Assembly: GCF_042138895.1 (NCBI RefSeq)
Contig: NZ_JBHIKW010000010.1
Span: 1-64,000 of the forward strand
DNA length: 64,000 nucleotides
Reading direction: 5' to 3'
DNA from: Cedecea selenatireducens
GTDB taxonomy: Bacteria > Pseudomonadota > Gammaproteobacteria > Enterobacterales > Enterobacteriaceae
The notes under the pieces are model-generated. The model had not been told where the DNA came from, did no database searches, and saw only the letters and a list, made by a program, of their open reading frames with translations. Position numbers and translations under genes: made by a program. Below, in pieces: positions 26,207-34,145 of this stretch. Numbering within the stretch: the stretch's first letter is position 1; the number at the start of each line of letters is the position of its first letter.

Positions 26207-27328
26207 TTATTTCACTGCCGGTAACTGATTAGTGACGCAGTGAATGCCCCCGCCTCCGGCGGCAATCGCGTCGATGTTCAGCTGCACGACCTCCCGGCCA
26301 GGGTAAAGCGTCGACAGCAGGCGAAACGCCGCCTCATCCGTTTCTTCATCGCCAAACTCCGGGGCGATAATTGCGCCGTTGATCACGAAGTAGTTGATGT
26401 ACCCGGCGGCAAAATCCGGGTTCTCTTCGCTGAAGCGGCTTTCACGCGGCTCCTGCGGCGGCGTGACGCTGTGAACCTGTAGCCTGCGGCCACCGGCGTC
26501 GGTTGCCTGCCTGAGGATCTCCAGATGTGCCTGGGTCACCTTGTGGTCCCAGGAATCCGGGTCGGGATCCAGGTTGGCGATCACCACGCCTGGCTCAACA
26601 AAACGGGCGTAAAAATCGACGTGGGCGTCGGTGATATCTTTCCCTTTAATCCCCGGCAGCCAGATGATTTTTCTCAGGCCGAGCTGCGTTTTCAGCTCCT
26701 GTTCGACCCGATCGCGGCTCCAGCCCGGATTGCGGTTGCCGTTGACCCAGCTGCTTTCGGTCATGATGCCGGTCCCGTGTCCGTCCACCTCAATCCCGCC
26801 GCCTTCGCCCACCAGGGCGCTGGGGATAAACGGCGTCGCGCCGTATTTTTCTGCCATGAACGCCGCCAGCAAAGTGTCCTTGCTGTGCCGCTGTTTATTG
26901 CCCCAGCCGTTGAAGTTGAAGCCCACCGCGCCTAGCTTTCCTTCTGGCGAAGTGACAAAGCACGCGCCGGTATCCCGCATCCAGATGTCGTCCAGCCCGG
27001 TCACCACGTAGGTCACGTTGTGGCTGCCGCATTTTTCCTCCGCCAGCTCGCGTTCGTGTTCGCGGCAAAAAACTGTCAGCGGCTGGTAACCGGCGATAGC
27101 GTGCGCGATGCGGCCCAGGGCATCCTGCACGCCGGGGGTAAAATCTTTCCAGATGGCTCGCTGAGCGCCAAACGCGATAAACGCCCGCTGCTGCTGTTCC
27201 CCTTCGTCCGGCATGCGCCAGCAAGCGTTCGCGGCCGCGAGGGCGGATAACGGCAGCCCCAGAGAGCCCGCCATGCCCATCCCGGCCAGCACGGAGGCAC
27301 ATTTAATAAATTCACGACGTGTTGACAT
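26207..27328 (-). CDS. Tat-exported agmatine/peptidylarginine deiminase-family protein
   Basis: Guanidino-group hydrolase of the PAD-porphyromonas/agmatine deiminase family, 373 aa. The twin-arginine signal MSTRREFIKCASVLAGMGMA and an Ala-X-Ala-like end near residue 32 predict export to the periplasm in folded form. Catalytic elements are DDIWMRDTG, EGGGIEVDG, the TDAHVDF histidine and the nucleophilic Cys in GGGGIHCVTNQ. Agmatine would give N-carbamoylputrescine. Export is unusual, since AguA enzymes are normally cytoplasmic. ATG at 27328 is used because the longer frame to 27436 precedes the Tat motif. It is divergent from a LysR gene. Confidence 0.82.
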   Translation of the reverse strand: MSTRREFIKCASVLAGMGMAGSLGLPLSALAAANACWRMPDEGEQQQRAFIAFGAQRAIWKDFTPGVQDALGRIAHAIAGYQPLTVFCREHERELAEEKCGSHNVTYVVTGLDDIWMRDTGACFVTSPEGKLGAVGFNFNGWGNKQRHSKDTLLAAFMAEKYGATPFIPSALVGEGGGIEVDGHGTGIMTESSWVNGNRNPGWSRDRVEQELKTQLGLRKIIWLPGIKGKDITDAHVDFYARFVEPGVVIANLDPDPDSWDHKVTQAHLEILRQATDAGGRRLQVHSVTPPQEPRESRFSEENPDFAAGYINYFVINGAIIAPEFGDEETDEAAFRLLSTLYPGREVVQLNIDAIAAGGGGIHCVTNQLPAVK

Positions 27329-27458
27329 ACCGGACTCCCGTATAGCTGTTTTAACGTAAGAAATTCTGCTCAGTGTGGCAGGTAGATATTTCACCACTGG
27401 CTGATTTCGGCTTCCAACGATATATTTAGCGGACATCTGATTAGTCTGGCTTATCGAA

Positions 27459-28322
27459 ATGTTAAAACACTGGCCACCGTTAAATGCCCTGCGCGGGTTT
27501 GAAGCCGCCGCTCGCCTGGGAAGCTTTCACCAGGCTGCGTCTGAATTGCATCTCACCCAGTCGGCCATCAGCCAGCAGGTCCGCAGCCTGGAGGCTTATC
27601 TGGAACAGCCGCTGTTCTTTCGCAGCGGGCGCAGCGTCAGCCTGACGGACGCCGGGCAGGATCTCTACAGCACCGCGCAGGTTATGCTGCAGCAGCTGGC
27701 CGTGGGCATCCGCCGCCTCGATCAGTACCGCAAGCCGAACCAGCTTATCGTGAACGCTACGCCAGCCTTCGCCAGGCACTGGCTGCTGCCCAATCTGGCG
27801 GACTTTAACCGCCAGCACCCGGAAACGGATTTGTGGCTGTTTACCAGCTTTGACCCGCCGGATATGGCCGGCGAAACTATCGACGTGGCTATCCGGGACG
27901 ACGTCAGCCAGCAGGCGGAATGTATTTTCGAGGTGTTGTACAAGGATAGACTTTATCCGGCCTGTCACCCCAATGTGCTGAAGGTGCCGGAAGAGCTGCG
28001 GACAACGCTTCACGGCGAGCGTGAGATGAGCTGGGAGCACTGGAGCGTGGCCGGAGGTGCGGACGTCGGCCAGCAAAGTCAGGGGCTGAACTTCTCTGAC
28101 CCAGGATTGTTGCTGGATGCGGCCGCAGACGGGCTGGGTATCGCGCTTGTTAGCCAGCTGCTGGCGGAAAGAAAAAGGGCAAACGAGCAGCTCATCCCGC
28201 TGGTGGAGCAAACCGTGCGCGGCGCAGACTGGGCGTGGCTTATCCATCGTGACAGCGAAAATGACCCGCTAACCCGCCAGTTTTGCACGTGGCTGCGGGG
28301 CAAAGTGGAAAGGCCGGACTAA
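27459..28322 (+). CDS. LysR-family regulator, GcvA-like
   Basis: LysR transcriptional regulator of 287 aa. The HTH (about 5-60) is PLNALRGFEAAARLGSFHQA followed by ASELHLTQSAISQQVRSLE. This start is typical of the GcvA/AmpR-like branch. The effector domain begins near residue 90 (NATPAFARHWLLPNLADF). It is divergent from the deiminase gene with 130 bp between starts, so that gene is its probable target. The effector is unknown. Its 3' end is followed by the hairpin that overlaps the yidR ribosome-binding site. Confidence 0.85.
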   Translation: MLKHWPPLNALRGFEAAARLGSFHQAASELHLTQSAISQQVRSLEAYLEQPLFFRSGRSVSLTDAGQDLYSTAQVMLQQLAVGIRRLDQYRKPNQLIVNATPAFARHWLLPNLADFNRQHPETDLWLFTSFDPPDMAGETIDVAIRDDVSQQAECIFEVLYKDRLYPACHPNVLKVPEELRTTLHGEREMSWEHWSVAGGADVGQQSQGLNFSDPGLLLDAAADGLGIALVSQLLAERKRANEQLIPLVEQTVRGADWAWLIHRDSENDPLTRQFCTWLRGKVERPD

Positions 28323-28330
28323 TTCTTTTA

Positions 28331-28357
28331 CCCTGAAGCGTACTCAGCGCTTCAGGG
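28331..28357 (+). promoter_or_regulatory. Hairpin enclosing the yidR Shine-Dalgarno
   Basis: A perfect 10-bp stem, CCCTGAAGCG at 28331-28340 and CGCTTCAGGG at 28348-28357, with a 7-nt loop. The AGGG in the 3' arm is the only Shine-Dalgarno-like sequence before the yidR GTG at 28365. There is no T-run after the stem, so a translational role is more likely than termination. Confidence 0.55.
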
Positions 28358-28364
28358 CAAAACC

Positions 28365-29633
28365 GTGATAAAACAACTCACCTTCGCACCGCGTCATCAT
28401 CAGCTTACCAACGTTAACACCTGGACGCCGGACAGCCAGTGGCTGGCCTTCGACGTGCGGCCATCGGGCGCTTCTTTCACCGGCGCAACCATCGAGCGAG
28501 TCAATATCCTGAACGGCGATGTCGAAGTGGTCTATCGCGCGCCTGAAGGGGCCCACGTTGGCGTGGTGACCGTGAATCCGCAGCAGCCGGATCGTTACGT
28601 CTTTATCCACGGCCCGGAAAACCCGGATGCCGACTGGCATTATGACTTCCATCACCGCCGTGGCGTGGTTGTGAACAAGGGCGAGGCCAGCAATCTTGAT
28701 GCGATGGACATTACCTCGCCTTATACCCCTGGCGCGTTGCGCGGCGGCAGCCACGTTCACGTCTGGAGCCCGGACGGCAGCCGCCTGAGCTTTACCTACA
28801 ACGACCACGTGATGCACGAGCTTGATGAGCGTTTAGATCTGCGCAACATCGGCATTGCATTGCCTTTTGGGCCCGTCACGCCACCCAGGCAGCACCCGCG
28901 TGAATATGACGGCAGCCATTATTGCGTGCTGGTGAGTCGCACAACGCCGCAGCCGCAGCCCGGCAGCGATGAGATTAACCGCGCCTACGAAGAAGGCTGG
29001 GTCGGTGAGCATGGTTATCGCAAGCCAGACGGCAGCCTCCAGCGCTGGGCGCTGGCGTTTATCGGCGATACGCTTTCAACAAGCGGCGAGAAGGTGCCTG
29101 AGCTGTTTATCGTGGATTTGCCTGACGAAGCGCAGGCTTATCAGCTCGCCGGAAGCGAACCGCTGTGCGGCACTGAAACCACGCTGCCAGCCCCGCCAAA
29201 AGGCGTGATGCAGCGCAGGCTGACCTTTACCCACGAGCGCCGCTATCCGGGCCTGGTGAATCAGCCTCGTCATTGGGTGCGCAGCAGCCCGGACGGCAGC
29301 CAGCTTGCCTTCCTGATGCGGGATGACAGCGGCGTGGTACAGCTCTGGACGCTTTCCCCGAACGGCGGCGAGCCACGGCAGGTCAGCCACGGAGAACACG
29401 GCGTGCAGTCGGCCTTTAACTGGCATCCTTCAGGGAAGGTTCTGGGGTTTGTGCAGCAGGGACGCGTGGTACTGTGTGACGCGCAAAGCGGAGCGATTAC
29501 GACATTAGGTGCAGCGGAAGGGGAAGCGCCTTCCGGCGATGCTATCGTCTTTTCTCCGGACGGCAAACAGGTCGCCTGGATGCAGGAGATCGACGGTTTC
29601 CGCCAGCTATGGAGCGCGGAAACCGGGCTTTAA
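28365..29633 (+). CDS. yidR: DUF3748 protein YidR (TolB-like beta-propeller)
   Basis: Protein of 422 aa, DUF3748, function unknown. It shows TolB/WD40-type repeats of the form SPDGSQLAF (for example WSPDGSRLSFTYN, SSPDGSQLAFLM, FSPDGKQVAWMQ), so a beta-propeller fold is likely. No signal peptide is visible in the chosen frame. The start is GTG at 28365, and the only ribosome-binding site is buried in a strong hairpin. It lies next to yidQ on the opposite strand, as in E. coli. Confidence 0.88.
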   Translation: MIKQLTFAPRHHQLTNVNTWTPDSQWLAFDVRPSGASFTGATIERVNILNGDVEVVYRAPEGAHVGVVTVNPQQPDRYVFIHGPENPDADWHYDFHHRRGVVVNKGEASNLDAMDITSPYTPGALRGGSHVHVWSPDGSRLSFTYNDHVMHELDERLDLRNIGIALPFGPVTPPRQHPREYDGSHYCVLVSRTTPQPQPGSDEINRAYEEGWVGEHGYRKPDGSLQRWALAFIGDTLSTSGEKVPELFIVDLPDEAQAYQLAGSEPLCGTETTLPAPPKGVMQRRLTFTHERRYPGLVNQPRHWVRSSPDGSQLAFLMRDDSGVVQLWTLSPNGGEPRQVSHGEHGVQSAFNWHPSGKVLGFVQQGRVVLCDAQSGAITTLGAAEGEAPSGDAIVFSPDGKQVAWMQEIDGFRQLWSAETGL

Positions 29634-29638
29634 GCCGC

Positions 29639-29971
29639 TTAATGAGGAAGTTCTGCCGGTGGGATAACGGAATTAGTGGCCAGATTCTGTTTCTCGCTGG
29701 CTTCAACACGCGATCTCACCGAGTTATCCTTCCGGAACATATCCCACGGCAACAGCACCGTATCCAGCACGGCGGTAAACGGCAGATCCAGCGCAACCAG
29801 GGGCTTGATGGCCCAGCTTGTTTCGTCGTCGCCAAGCGTTGCCGCGCTTGCACGGGTGCCCGGATAGACACCTTCTTTGCCCCCGCTGTGCGACATCATA
29901 CTGGAGCAGCCTGTGAGTAAGAACAGCCCGCTGCTAAGCACCAGAGTTGAAAACCAGTTTCTCATTATCAT
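29639..29971 (-). CDS. yidQ: YidQ-family lipoprotein (DUF1375)
   Basis: Predicted lipoprotein of 110 aa. A hydrophobic signal ends in the lipobox LTGC at about 19-22, followed by SSMMSHSGGKEGVYPGTRA. The middle DLPFTAVLDTVLLPWDMFRK is the DUF1375/YceK-like signature. The same fold family includes YceK. It is convergent with yidR and divergent from ibpA, as in E. coli. Two ATG codons (29971 and 29965) are both possible starts. Function is unknown. Confidence 0.9.
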   Translation of the reverse strand: MIMRNWFSTLVLSSGLFLLTGCSSMMSHSGGKEGVYPGTRASAATLGDDETSWAIKPLVALDLPFTAVLDTVLLPWDMFRKDNSVRSRVEASEKQNLATNSVIPPAELPH

Positions 29972-30152
29972 TTTGCTGTCATCTTCAATGGCTGGCGGAG
30001 TACCAGCACCTGCGGAGTTATAACACCCGCCAGTGGTTTAAAAATGCCCGTCGTTCCGCTCTGCGGCGGCTATCGCATATTTTTAACCTTTTATGCTGTT
30101 TGCCAGTCTATGTAAGGAAATCGCCAGACGCAAAAAATTTGCCGTAAGACGC

Positions 30153-30180
30153 CTTGAAAAATTTTAAGCGGGCCACATTT
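30153..30180 (+). promoter_or_regulatory. Sigma-32 heat-shock promoter of ibpAB
   Basis: CTTGAAA (30153-30159) matches the sigma-32 -35 element exactly. A 13-bp spacer leads to CCACATTT near 30173, a fair match to CCCCATnT. The 5' UTR from here to ibpA is about 100 nt. Confidence 0.75.
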
Positions 30181-30189
30181 TAGTAGGGT

Positions 30190-30285
30190 AACCAAAACGA
30201 GTACGCCGATTGGGTGCTCAGGTTCATGGCCTGTCCAAAGGGAAGGCTTTTACATCTTACTCGCTGATTTCAGGAGCTATTTGAT
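30190..30285 (+). promoter_or_regulatory. ROSE-type RNA thermometer of ibpA
   Basis: This leader lies in the 5' UTR of a small heat-shock gene. The ROSE hallmark, a UYGCU element that pairs imperfectly with the Shine-Dalgarno, is seen as TCGCT at 30261-30265 and AGGAG at 30272-30276. An upstream CCTGTCC-AAA-GGGAAGG segment forms another hairpin. Heat melting would free the ribosome-binding site. Confidence 0.75.
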
Positions 30286-30699
30286 ATGCGTAACTTCGAT
30301 CTTTCTCCGCTCTACCGTTCCGCCATCGGTTTTGACCGCCTGTTTAACCTGCTGGAAAGCAACCAGAGCCAAAGCAACGGCGGCTACCCTCCGTACAACG
30401 TTGAATTAGTGGATGAAAACCACTATCGCATTGCTATTGCCGTCGCCGGTTTCGCCGAAAGCGAACTGGATATCACCGCCCAGGACAATCTGCTGATTGT
30501 TAAAGGCGCGCACGCAGACGAGCAGCAAGAGCGTACCTATCTCTATCAGGGTATTGCTGAGCGTAACTTCGAACGCAAATTCCAGCTTGCAGAAAACATC
30601 CACGTACGTGGTGCAAGCCTGGTTAACGGCCTGCTGTACATCGAGCTGGAGCGTGAAATTCCAGAATCGATGAAGCCTCGCCGCATCGAAATTAACTAA
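30286..30699 (+). CDS. ibpA: Small heat-shock protein IbpA
   Basis: Alpha-crystallin-type holdase chaperone of 137 aa that coats aggregating proteins for later rescue by DnaK and ClpB. It begins MRNFDLSPLYRSAIGFDRLF. The alpha-crystallin domain runs from about 35 to 125 (YPPYNVELVDENHYRIAIAVAGF, ending GLLYIELEREIPE). The C-terminal RRIEIN contains the I-X-I anchor. It forms an operon with ibpB. Its control uses a sigma-32 promoter and a ROSE thermometer. Confidence 0.97.
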   Translation: MRNFDLSPLYRSAIGFDRLFNLLESNQSQSNGGYPPYNVELVDENHYRIAIAVAGFAESELDITAQDNLLIVKGAHADEQQERTYLYQGIAERNFERKFQLAENIHVRGASLVNGLLYIELEREIPESMKPRRIEIN

Positions 30700-30714
30700 T
30701 TTTATCGGGTCGCA

Positions 30715-30814
30715 CATCGCGGCCCGTCATCAGCTGGCTTGCCGTCAGGGAGCCAATCATGCCCGTTCGCATGCGGGCAGGGTAATTTCTTGCTTCAAAG
30801 AAGGAGAAAACACT
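30715..30814 (+). promoter_or_regulatory. ROSE-type RNA thermometer of ibpB
   Basis: The intergenic leader carries TTGCT (30790-30794) opposite AAGGAG (30801-30806), the same short pairing as in ibpA. Upstream is a hairpin GCCCG-TTCGCAT-GCGGGC. It gives ibpB its own temperature control within the operon. Confidence 0.7.
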
Positions 30815-31243
30815 ATGCGTAACTACGATTTATCCCCACTGCTGCGTCAATGGATCGGTTTTGACAAGTTAGCGAACGCGCTCCAGTCTAGCAGCGAAAG
30901 CCAGAGCTTCCCGCCGTATAACATCGAAAAGAGCGACGATAACCATTATCGCATCACATTGGCGCTGGCCGGTTTCCGCCAGGAAGATCTCGATATCGAG
31001 CTGGAAGGCACCCGCCTGAGCGTGAAGGGCACCCCGGTTAAACCGGAAAAAGAGGTCAACTGGCTGCATCAGGGCCTGGTGACTCAGCCGTTTAGCCTGA
31101 GCTTCACCCTGGCCGAGCATATGCAGGTTTCAGGGGCAACGTTCACCAACGGCCTGCTGCATATTGACCTGGTACGCGAAATCCCAGAAGAAATTGCTCC
31201 GCAGCGGATCGCCATTAGCGAACGCCCCGCGCTTAATAGCTAA
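30815..31243 (+). CDS. ibpB: Small heat-shock protein IbpB
   Basis: Alpha-crystallin-type partner of IbpA, 142 aa. It begins MRNYDLSPLLRQWIGFDKLA. The crystallin domain covers about 32-122, and the tail PQRIAISERPALNS holds the I-X-I motif. It is co-chaperone and paralogue of IbpA, and the two form mixed assemblies. It follows ibpA after about 115 bp that include a second thermometer. A terminator follows at 31266. Confidence 0.97.
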   Translation: MRNYDLSPLLRQWIGFDKLANALQSSSESQSFPPYNIEKSDDNHYRITLALAGFRQEDLDIELEGTRLSVKGTPVKPEKEVNWLHQGLVTQPFSLSFTLAEHMQVSGATFTNGLLHIDLVREIPEEIAPQRIAISERPALNS

Positions 31244-31265
31244 TTAAGATTCTTTTATTAAGTAT

Positions 31266-31290
31266 TAAGGCCCCTGAAAATGGGGCCTTA
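31266..31290 (+). terminator. ibpAB terminator hairpin
   Basis: 9-bp perfect stem TAAGGCCCC/GGGGCCTTA, loop TGAAAAT, 22 nt after ibpB. It has only a short, interrupted T stretch. Confidence 0.7.
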
Positions 31291-31304
31291 ATATTGATGA
31301 CAAG

Positions 31305-31333
31305 CAGCCGAAAAACGTGGTTTTCGGCTGTTT
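31305..31333 (+). terminator. Second hairpin after ibpB
   Basis: 10-bp perfect stem CAGCCGAAAA/TTTTCGGCTG, loop ACGTGG, followed by TTT. Confidence 0.5.
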
Positions 31334-31419
31334 GGGGCAAACCAGAGAAAAGTATTCATTGTTTTTATTCGATCGGTGTTCAGCCTTTCAACGTACAGTG
31401 AATTTTGCCAGCAAACCTG

Positions 31420-31445
31420 AGGCCCCTGAAATGGGGCCTTTTTTG
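31420..31445 (+). terminator. Terminator upstream of yidE
   Basis: AGGCCCC/GGGGCCT stem with a 6-nt loop, followed by TTTTTT. The stem and loop nearly repeat the hairpin at 31266. It ends about 80 nt before the yidE start. Confidence 0.8.
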
Positions 31446-31523
31446 TGCTCCCCACCCCATTAACCTGCCCGAAGCTCTGCCAGAATCCCTGGTAACAATA
31501 ATGTTATTCACAGGGATTATAGT

Positions 31524-33182
31524 ATGAGTGGAATAGCGTTAACCGTCAGCATGCTGGCGTTGGTCGCCGTAGTGGGCCTGTGGATCGGCAATATCAAGAT
31601 CCGTGGCGTAGGGTTCGGTATCGGAGGCGTGCTGTTTGGCGGGATTATTGTCGGCCACTTTGTTAATCAGGCCGGGATTGGCCTGAACGGTGACATGCTG
31701 CACTTTATTCAGGAATTTGGGCTGATCCTGTTTGTCTATACCATCGGTATTCAGGTTGGGCCCGGCTTCTTCTCTTCGCTCCGCGTCTCCGGCCTGCGGC
31801 TTAACCTGTTCGCTATTCTGATCGTCGTGCTGGGTGCGCTGGTCACCGCCGTGGTCTATAAGCTGTTTGATGTTCCGCTGCCGGTGGTGCTGGGGATCTT
31901 CTCCGGTGCGGTCACCAATACCCCCGCGCTGGGGGCGGGGCAGCAGATCCTCACCGATCTCGGTACGCCAGCACAATTGGTTGACCACATGGGGATGAGC
32001 TACGCGATGGCGTACCCGTTTGGGATTTGCGGCATCCTGATGACCATGTGGCTGCTGCGCATAGCATTTCGCGTTAGCGTCGACAAAGAAGCGCAGCAGT
32101 TTGAAGCCAGCAGCGGGCAAAATCACGCTCAGTTGCAGACCATCAATATCTGCGTTGCCAACCCCAACCTGAACGGCCTGGCAATTCAGGACATCCCTAT
32201 TCTTAACAGTGACGAGATAATCTGTTCCCGTCTCAAGCGTGGTGAATTGCTGATGGTGCCTTCGCCAGGCGCCCTGGTTCAGACCGGCGACCTGCTGCAC
32301 CTGGTCGGGGCGGAAAAGGATCTGCACAAAGCGCTGCTGGTGATCGGCACCGAGGTGGAGACTTCGCTTTCAACGCGAGGCACGGATCTGCGGGTTGAAC
32401 GCGTGGTGGTGACGAACGAGAAGGTTTTAGGCAAGAAGATCCGCGATCTGCATCTAAAACAAAAATACGACGTCGTCATTTCACGACTTAACCGCGCGGG
32501 CGTGGAGCTGGTGGCCAGCAGCAATGCCAGCCTGCAGTTTGGCGACATCCTCAACCTCGTGGGCCGCCCTCAATCGATAGATGCGGTGGCCGCAGAAGTC
32601 GGTAACGCGCAGCACAAGCTGCAGCAGGTACAAATGCTGCCGGTCTTTATCGGCATCGGGCTTGGCGTACTGCTGGGCTCCATTCCGCTGTTTATCCCCG
32701 GTTTCCCGGCCGCGTTGCGCCTTGGGCTGGCTGGCGGACCGCTGATTATGGCGCTGATCCTTGGGCGCATTGGTAGCATCGGCAAGCTGTACTGGTTTAT
32801 GCCGCCGAGCGCAAACCTGGCGCTGCGTGAGCTGGGCATCGTGCTGTTTCTGGCGGTGGTCGGGCTTAAGTCCGGCGGGGATTTTATCGACACGCTGCTG
32901 GCGGGCGACGGCGTAAGCTGGATTGGCTACGGCATTCTGATCACGGCTATTCCGCTGATTACCGTCGGCCTGCTTGCTCGCCTGCTGGCGAAGATGAACT
33001 ACCTGACGCTGTGCGGCATGCTGGCGGGCTCGATGACCGACCCGCCTGCGCTGGCCTTTGCCAACGGTCTGCATGCATCCAGCGGTGCGGCCGCGCTTTC
33101 TTATGCCACGGTTTACCCGCTGGTGATGTTCCTGCGCATTATTACTCCCCAACTGCTGGTGCTGCTGTTTTGGGGTCTATAG
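31524..33182 (+). CDS. yidE: YidE, AspT/YidE/YbjL-type putative transporter
   Basis: Inner-membrane protein of 552 aa in the aspartate:alanine exchanger (AAEx) family, substrate unknown. Two groups of about five membrane segments flank a cytoplasmic middle (about 190-370) with two TrkA-C/RCK_C domains, ending NLNGLAIQDIPIL and RDLHLKQKYDVVISRLNRAG. The duplicated transport signature appears as GIFSGAVTNTPALGAGQQ in the first half and GMLAGSMTDPPALAFAN in the second. Its stop overlaps the convergent yidP stop by 6 nt. Confidence 0.93.
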   Translation: MSGIALTVSMLALVAVVGLWIGNIKIRGVGFGIGGVLFGGIIVGHFVNQAGIGLNGDMLHFIQEFGLILFVYTIGIQVGPGFFSSLRVSGLRLNLFAILIVVLGALVTAVVYKLFDVPLPVVLGIFSGAVTNTPALGAGQQILTDLGTPAQLVDHMGMSYAMAYPFGICGILMTMWLLRIAFRVSVDKEAQQFEASSGQNHAQLQTINICVANPNLNGLAIQDIPILNSDEIICSRLKRGELLMVPSPGALVQTGDLLHLVGAEKDLHKALLVIGTEVETSLSTRGTDLRVERVVVTNEKVLGKKIRDLHLKQKYDVVISRLNRAGVELVASSNASLQFGDILNLVGRPQSIDAVAAEVGNAQHKLQQVQMLPVFIGIGLGVLLGSIPLFIPGFPAALRLGLAGGPLIMALILGRIGSIGKLYWFMPPSANLALRELGIVLFLAVVGLKSGGDFIDTLLAGDGVSWIGYGILITAIPLITVGLLARLLAKMNYLTLCGMLAGSMTDPPALAFANGLHASSGAAALSYATVYPLVMFLRIITPQLLVLLFWGL

Positions 33183-33920
33183 CTCACCGCCGCCCGGCTG
33201 CTCGGGCGGCACCCTCGTATGATCCCTGCGTAGGTGATAATCCACCTGGTATTCGCTGGCATTTCTGAACATCACCGAATAGTTAAGAAACTCGCCTTTA
33301 TCGCTGTAGGAGAGCGACGTGATGCGCAGAATAGGCGTCGCCTCCGCGATGTTCAGCAGCCTGGCCGTTTTGGCGTCGGCGAGAACCGGCGTCAGCGTTT
33401 CATAGTTGCCGCTAATGATTATCTGGCATTCGTCTTCGATATAGCTGAATTTTGACCCTTCAAGGTGGGCCAGCGACAGGTTACGGAAGAGCTTTACCGG
33501 CATGTAGCTGTCTTCCACCATCAGCGGCTTACCGCCGACGGCGCGCACGCGGCGGGAGTAGTAAATTTTCTCGTCTATTTTAATGCGCAGCAGGCTGGCA
33601 ATCGCCGGTGGCGCAGGCATCACGTTAAACTCCAGCACCTCGCTCAGCACCTCTTTTCCCTGGCTGTGCATCACTTCCACAAACCCCGTCAGATTGGTGG
33701 TTTCGTGGTGAACATCTTTTTTAGTGACCCATGTGCCGCTGCCCTGGCGACGTGTAACCAGCCCCCAGCCGATAAGCAGCGCCACCGCTTTGCGGATGGT
33801 CATTCTCGAAACGCCAAACTCCTCGGCGAGTTTTTTCTCACCGGGCAGCGGGCTGCCGATGGTGTAGTCGGCGGAGTTAAGCCGCAGCCGCAGTCGGTCG
33901 GCAATGGATTTGTAGATCAT
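33177..33920 (-). CDS. yidP: GntR/HutC-family regulator YidP
   Basis: Transcriptional regulator of 247 aa. The winged HTH is at about 1-65 (LPGEKKLAEEFGVSRMTIRK). A UTRA effector domain covers about 85-235 and usually binds a sugar phosphate. The ATG at 33920 (MIYKSIADRL) is the normal start for this family; the open frame extends to 34070, but that part looks non-coding. It is divergent from the alpha-glucoside PTS operon, the arrangement seen for E. coli yidP and glv, so it probably represses that operon. Confidence 0.88.
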   Translation of the reverse strand: MIYKSIADRLRLRLNSADYTIGSPLPGEKKLAEEFGVSRMTIRKAVALLIGWGLVTRRQGSGTWVTKKDVHHETTNLTGFVEVMHSQGKEVLSEVLEFNVMPAPPAIASLLRIKIDEKIYYSRRVRAVGGKPLMVEDSYMPVKLFRNLSLAHLEGSKFSYIEDECQIIISGNYETLTPVLADAKTARLLNIAEATPILRITSLSYSDKGEFLNYSVMFRNASEYQVDYHLRRDHTRVPPEQPGGGEL

Positions 33921-33965
33921 CTCTGGACATCTCCAGGCTTTATCTCGCCGTTGCATTTCGATCAA

Positions 33966-33995
33966 TTGTCTAGTTTCAAGACTAAAAGTAGACAA
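33966..33995. promoter_or_regulatory. Candidate YidP operator
   Basis: TTGTCTA at 33966-33972 is repeated inverted as TAGACAA at 33989-33995, and an inner AGAC at 33979-33982 gives a third half-site. It lies between the divergent yidP and PTS genes. Confidence 0.45.
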
Positions 33996-34145
33996 CTTTG
34001 ACCAAATAAAAACCATGAATACGATCACGAATCGCTGCGCCTGACGCGGCGGGCGTGCGCCGAGGCTCATATCCTCAGTTTCAGGCCAGATTAAAAAAAT
34101 AAGGCCGCCTCTTACTTTATGAAGTTGTTACATGAGGATTTAAAA

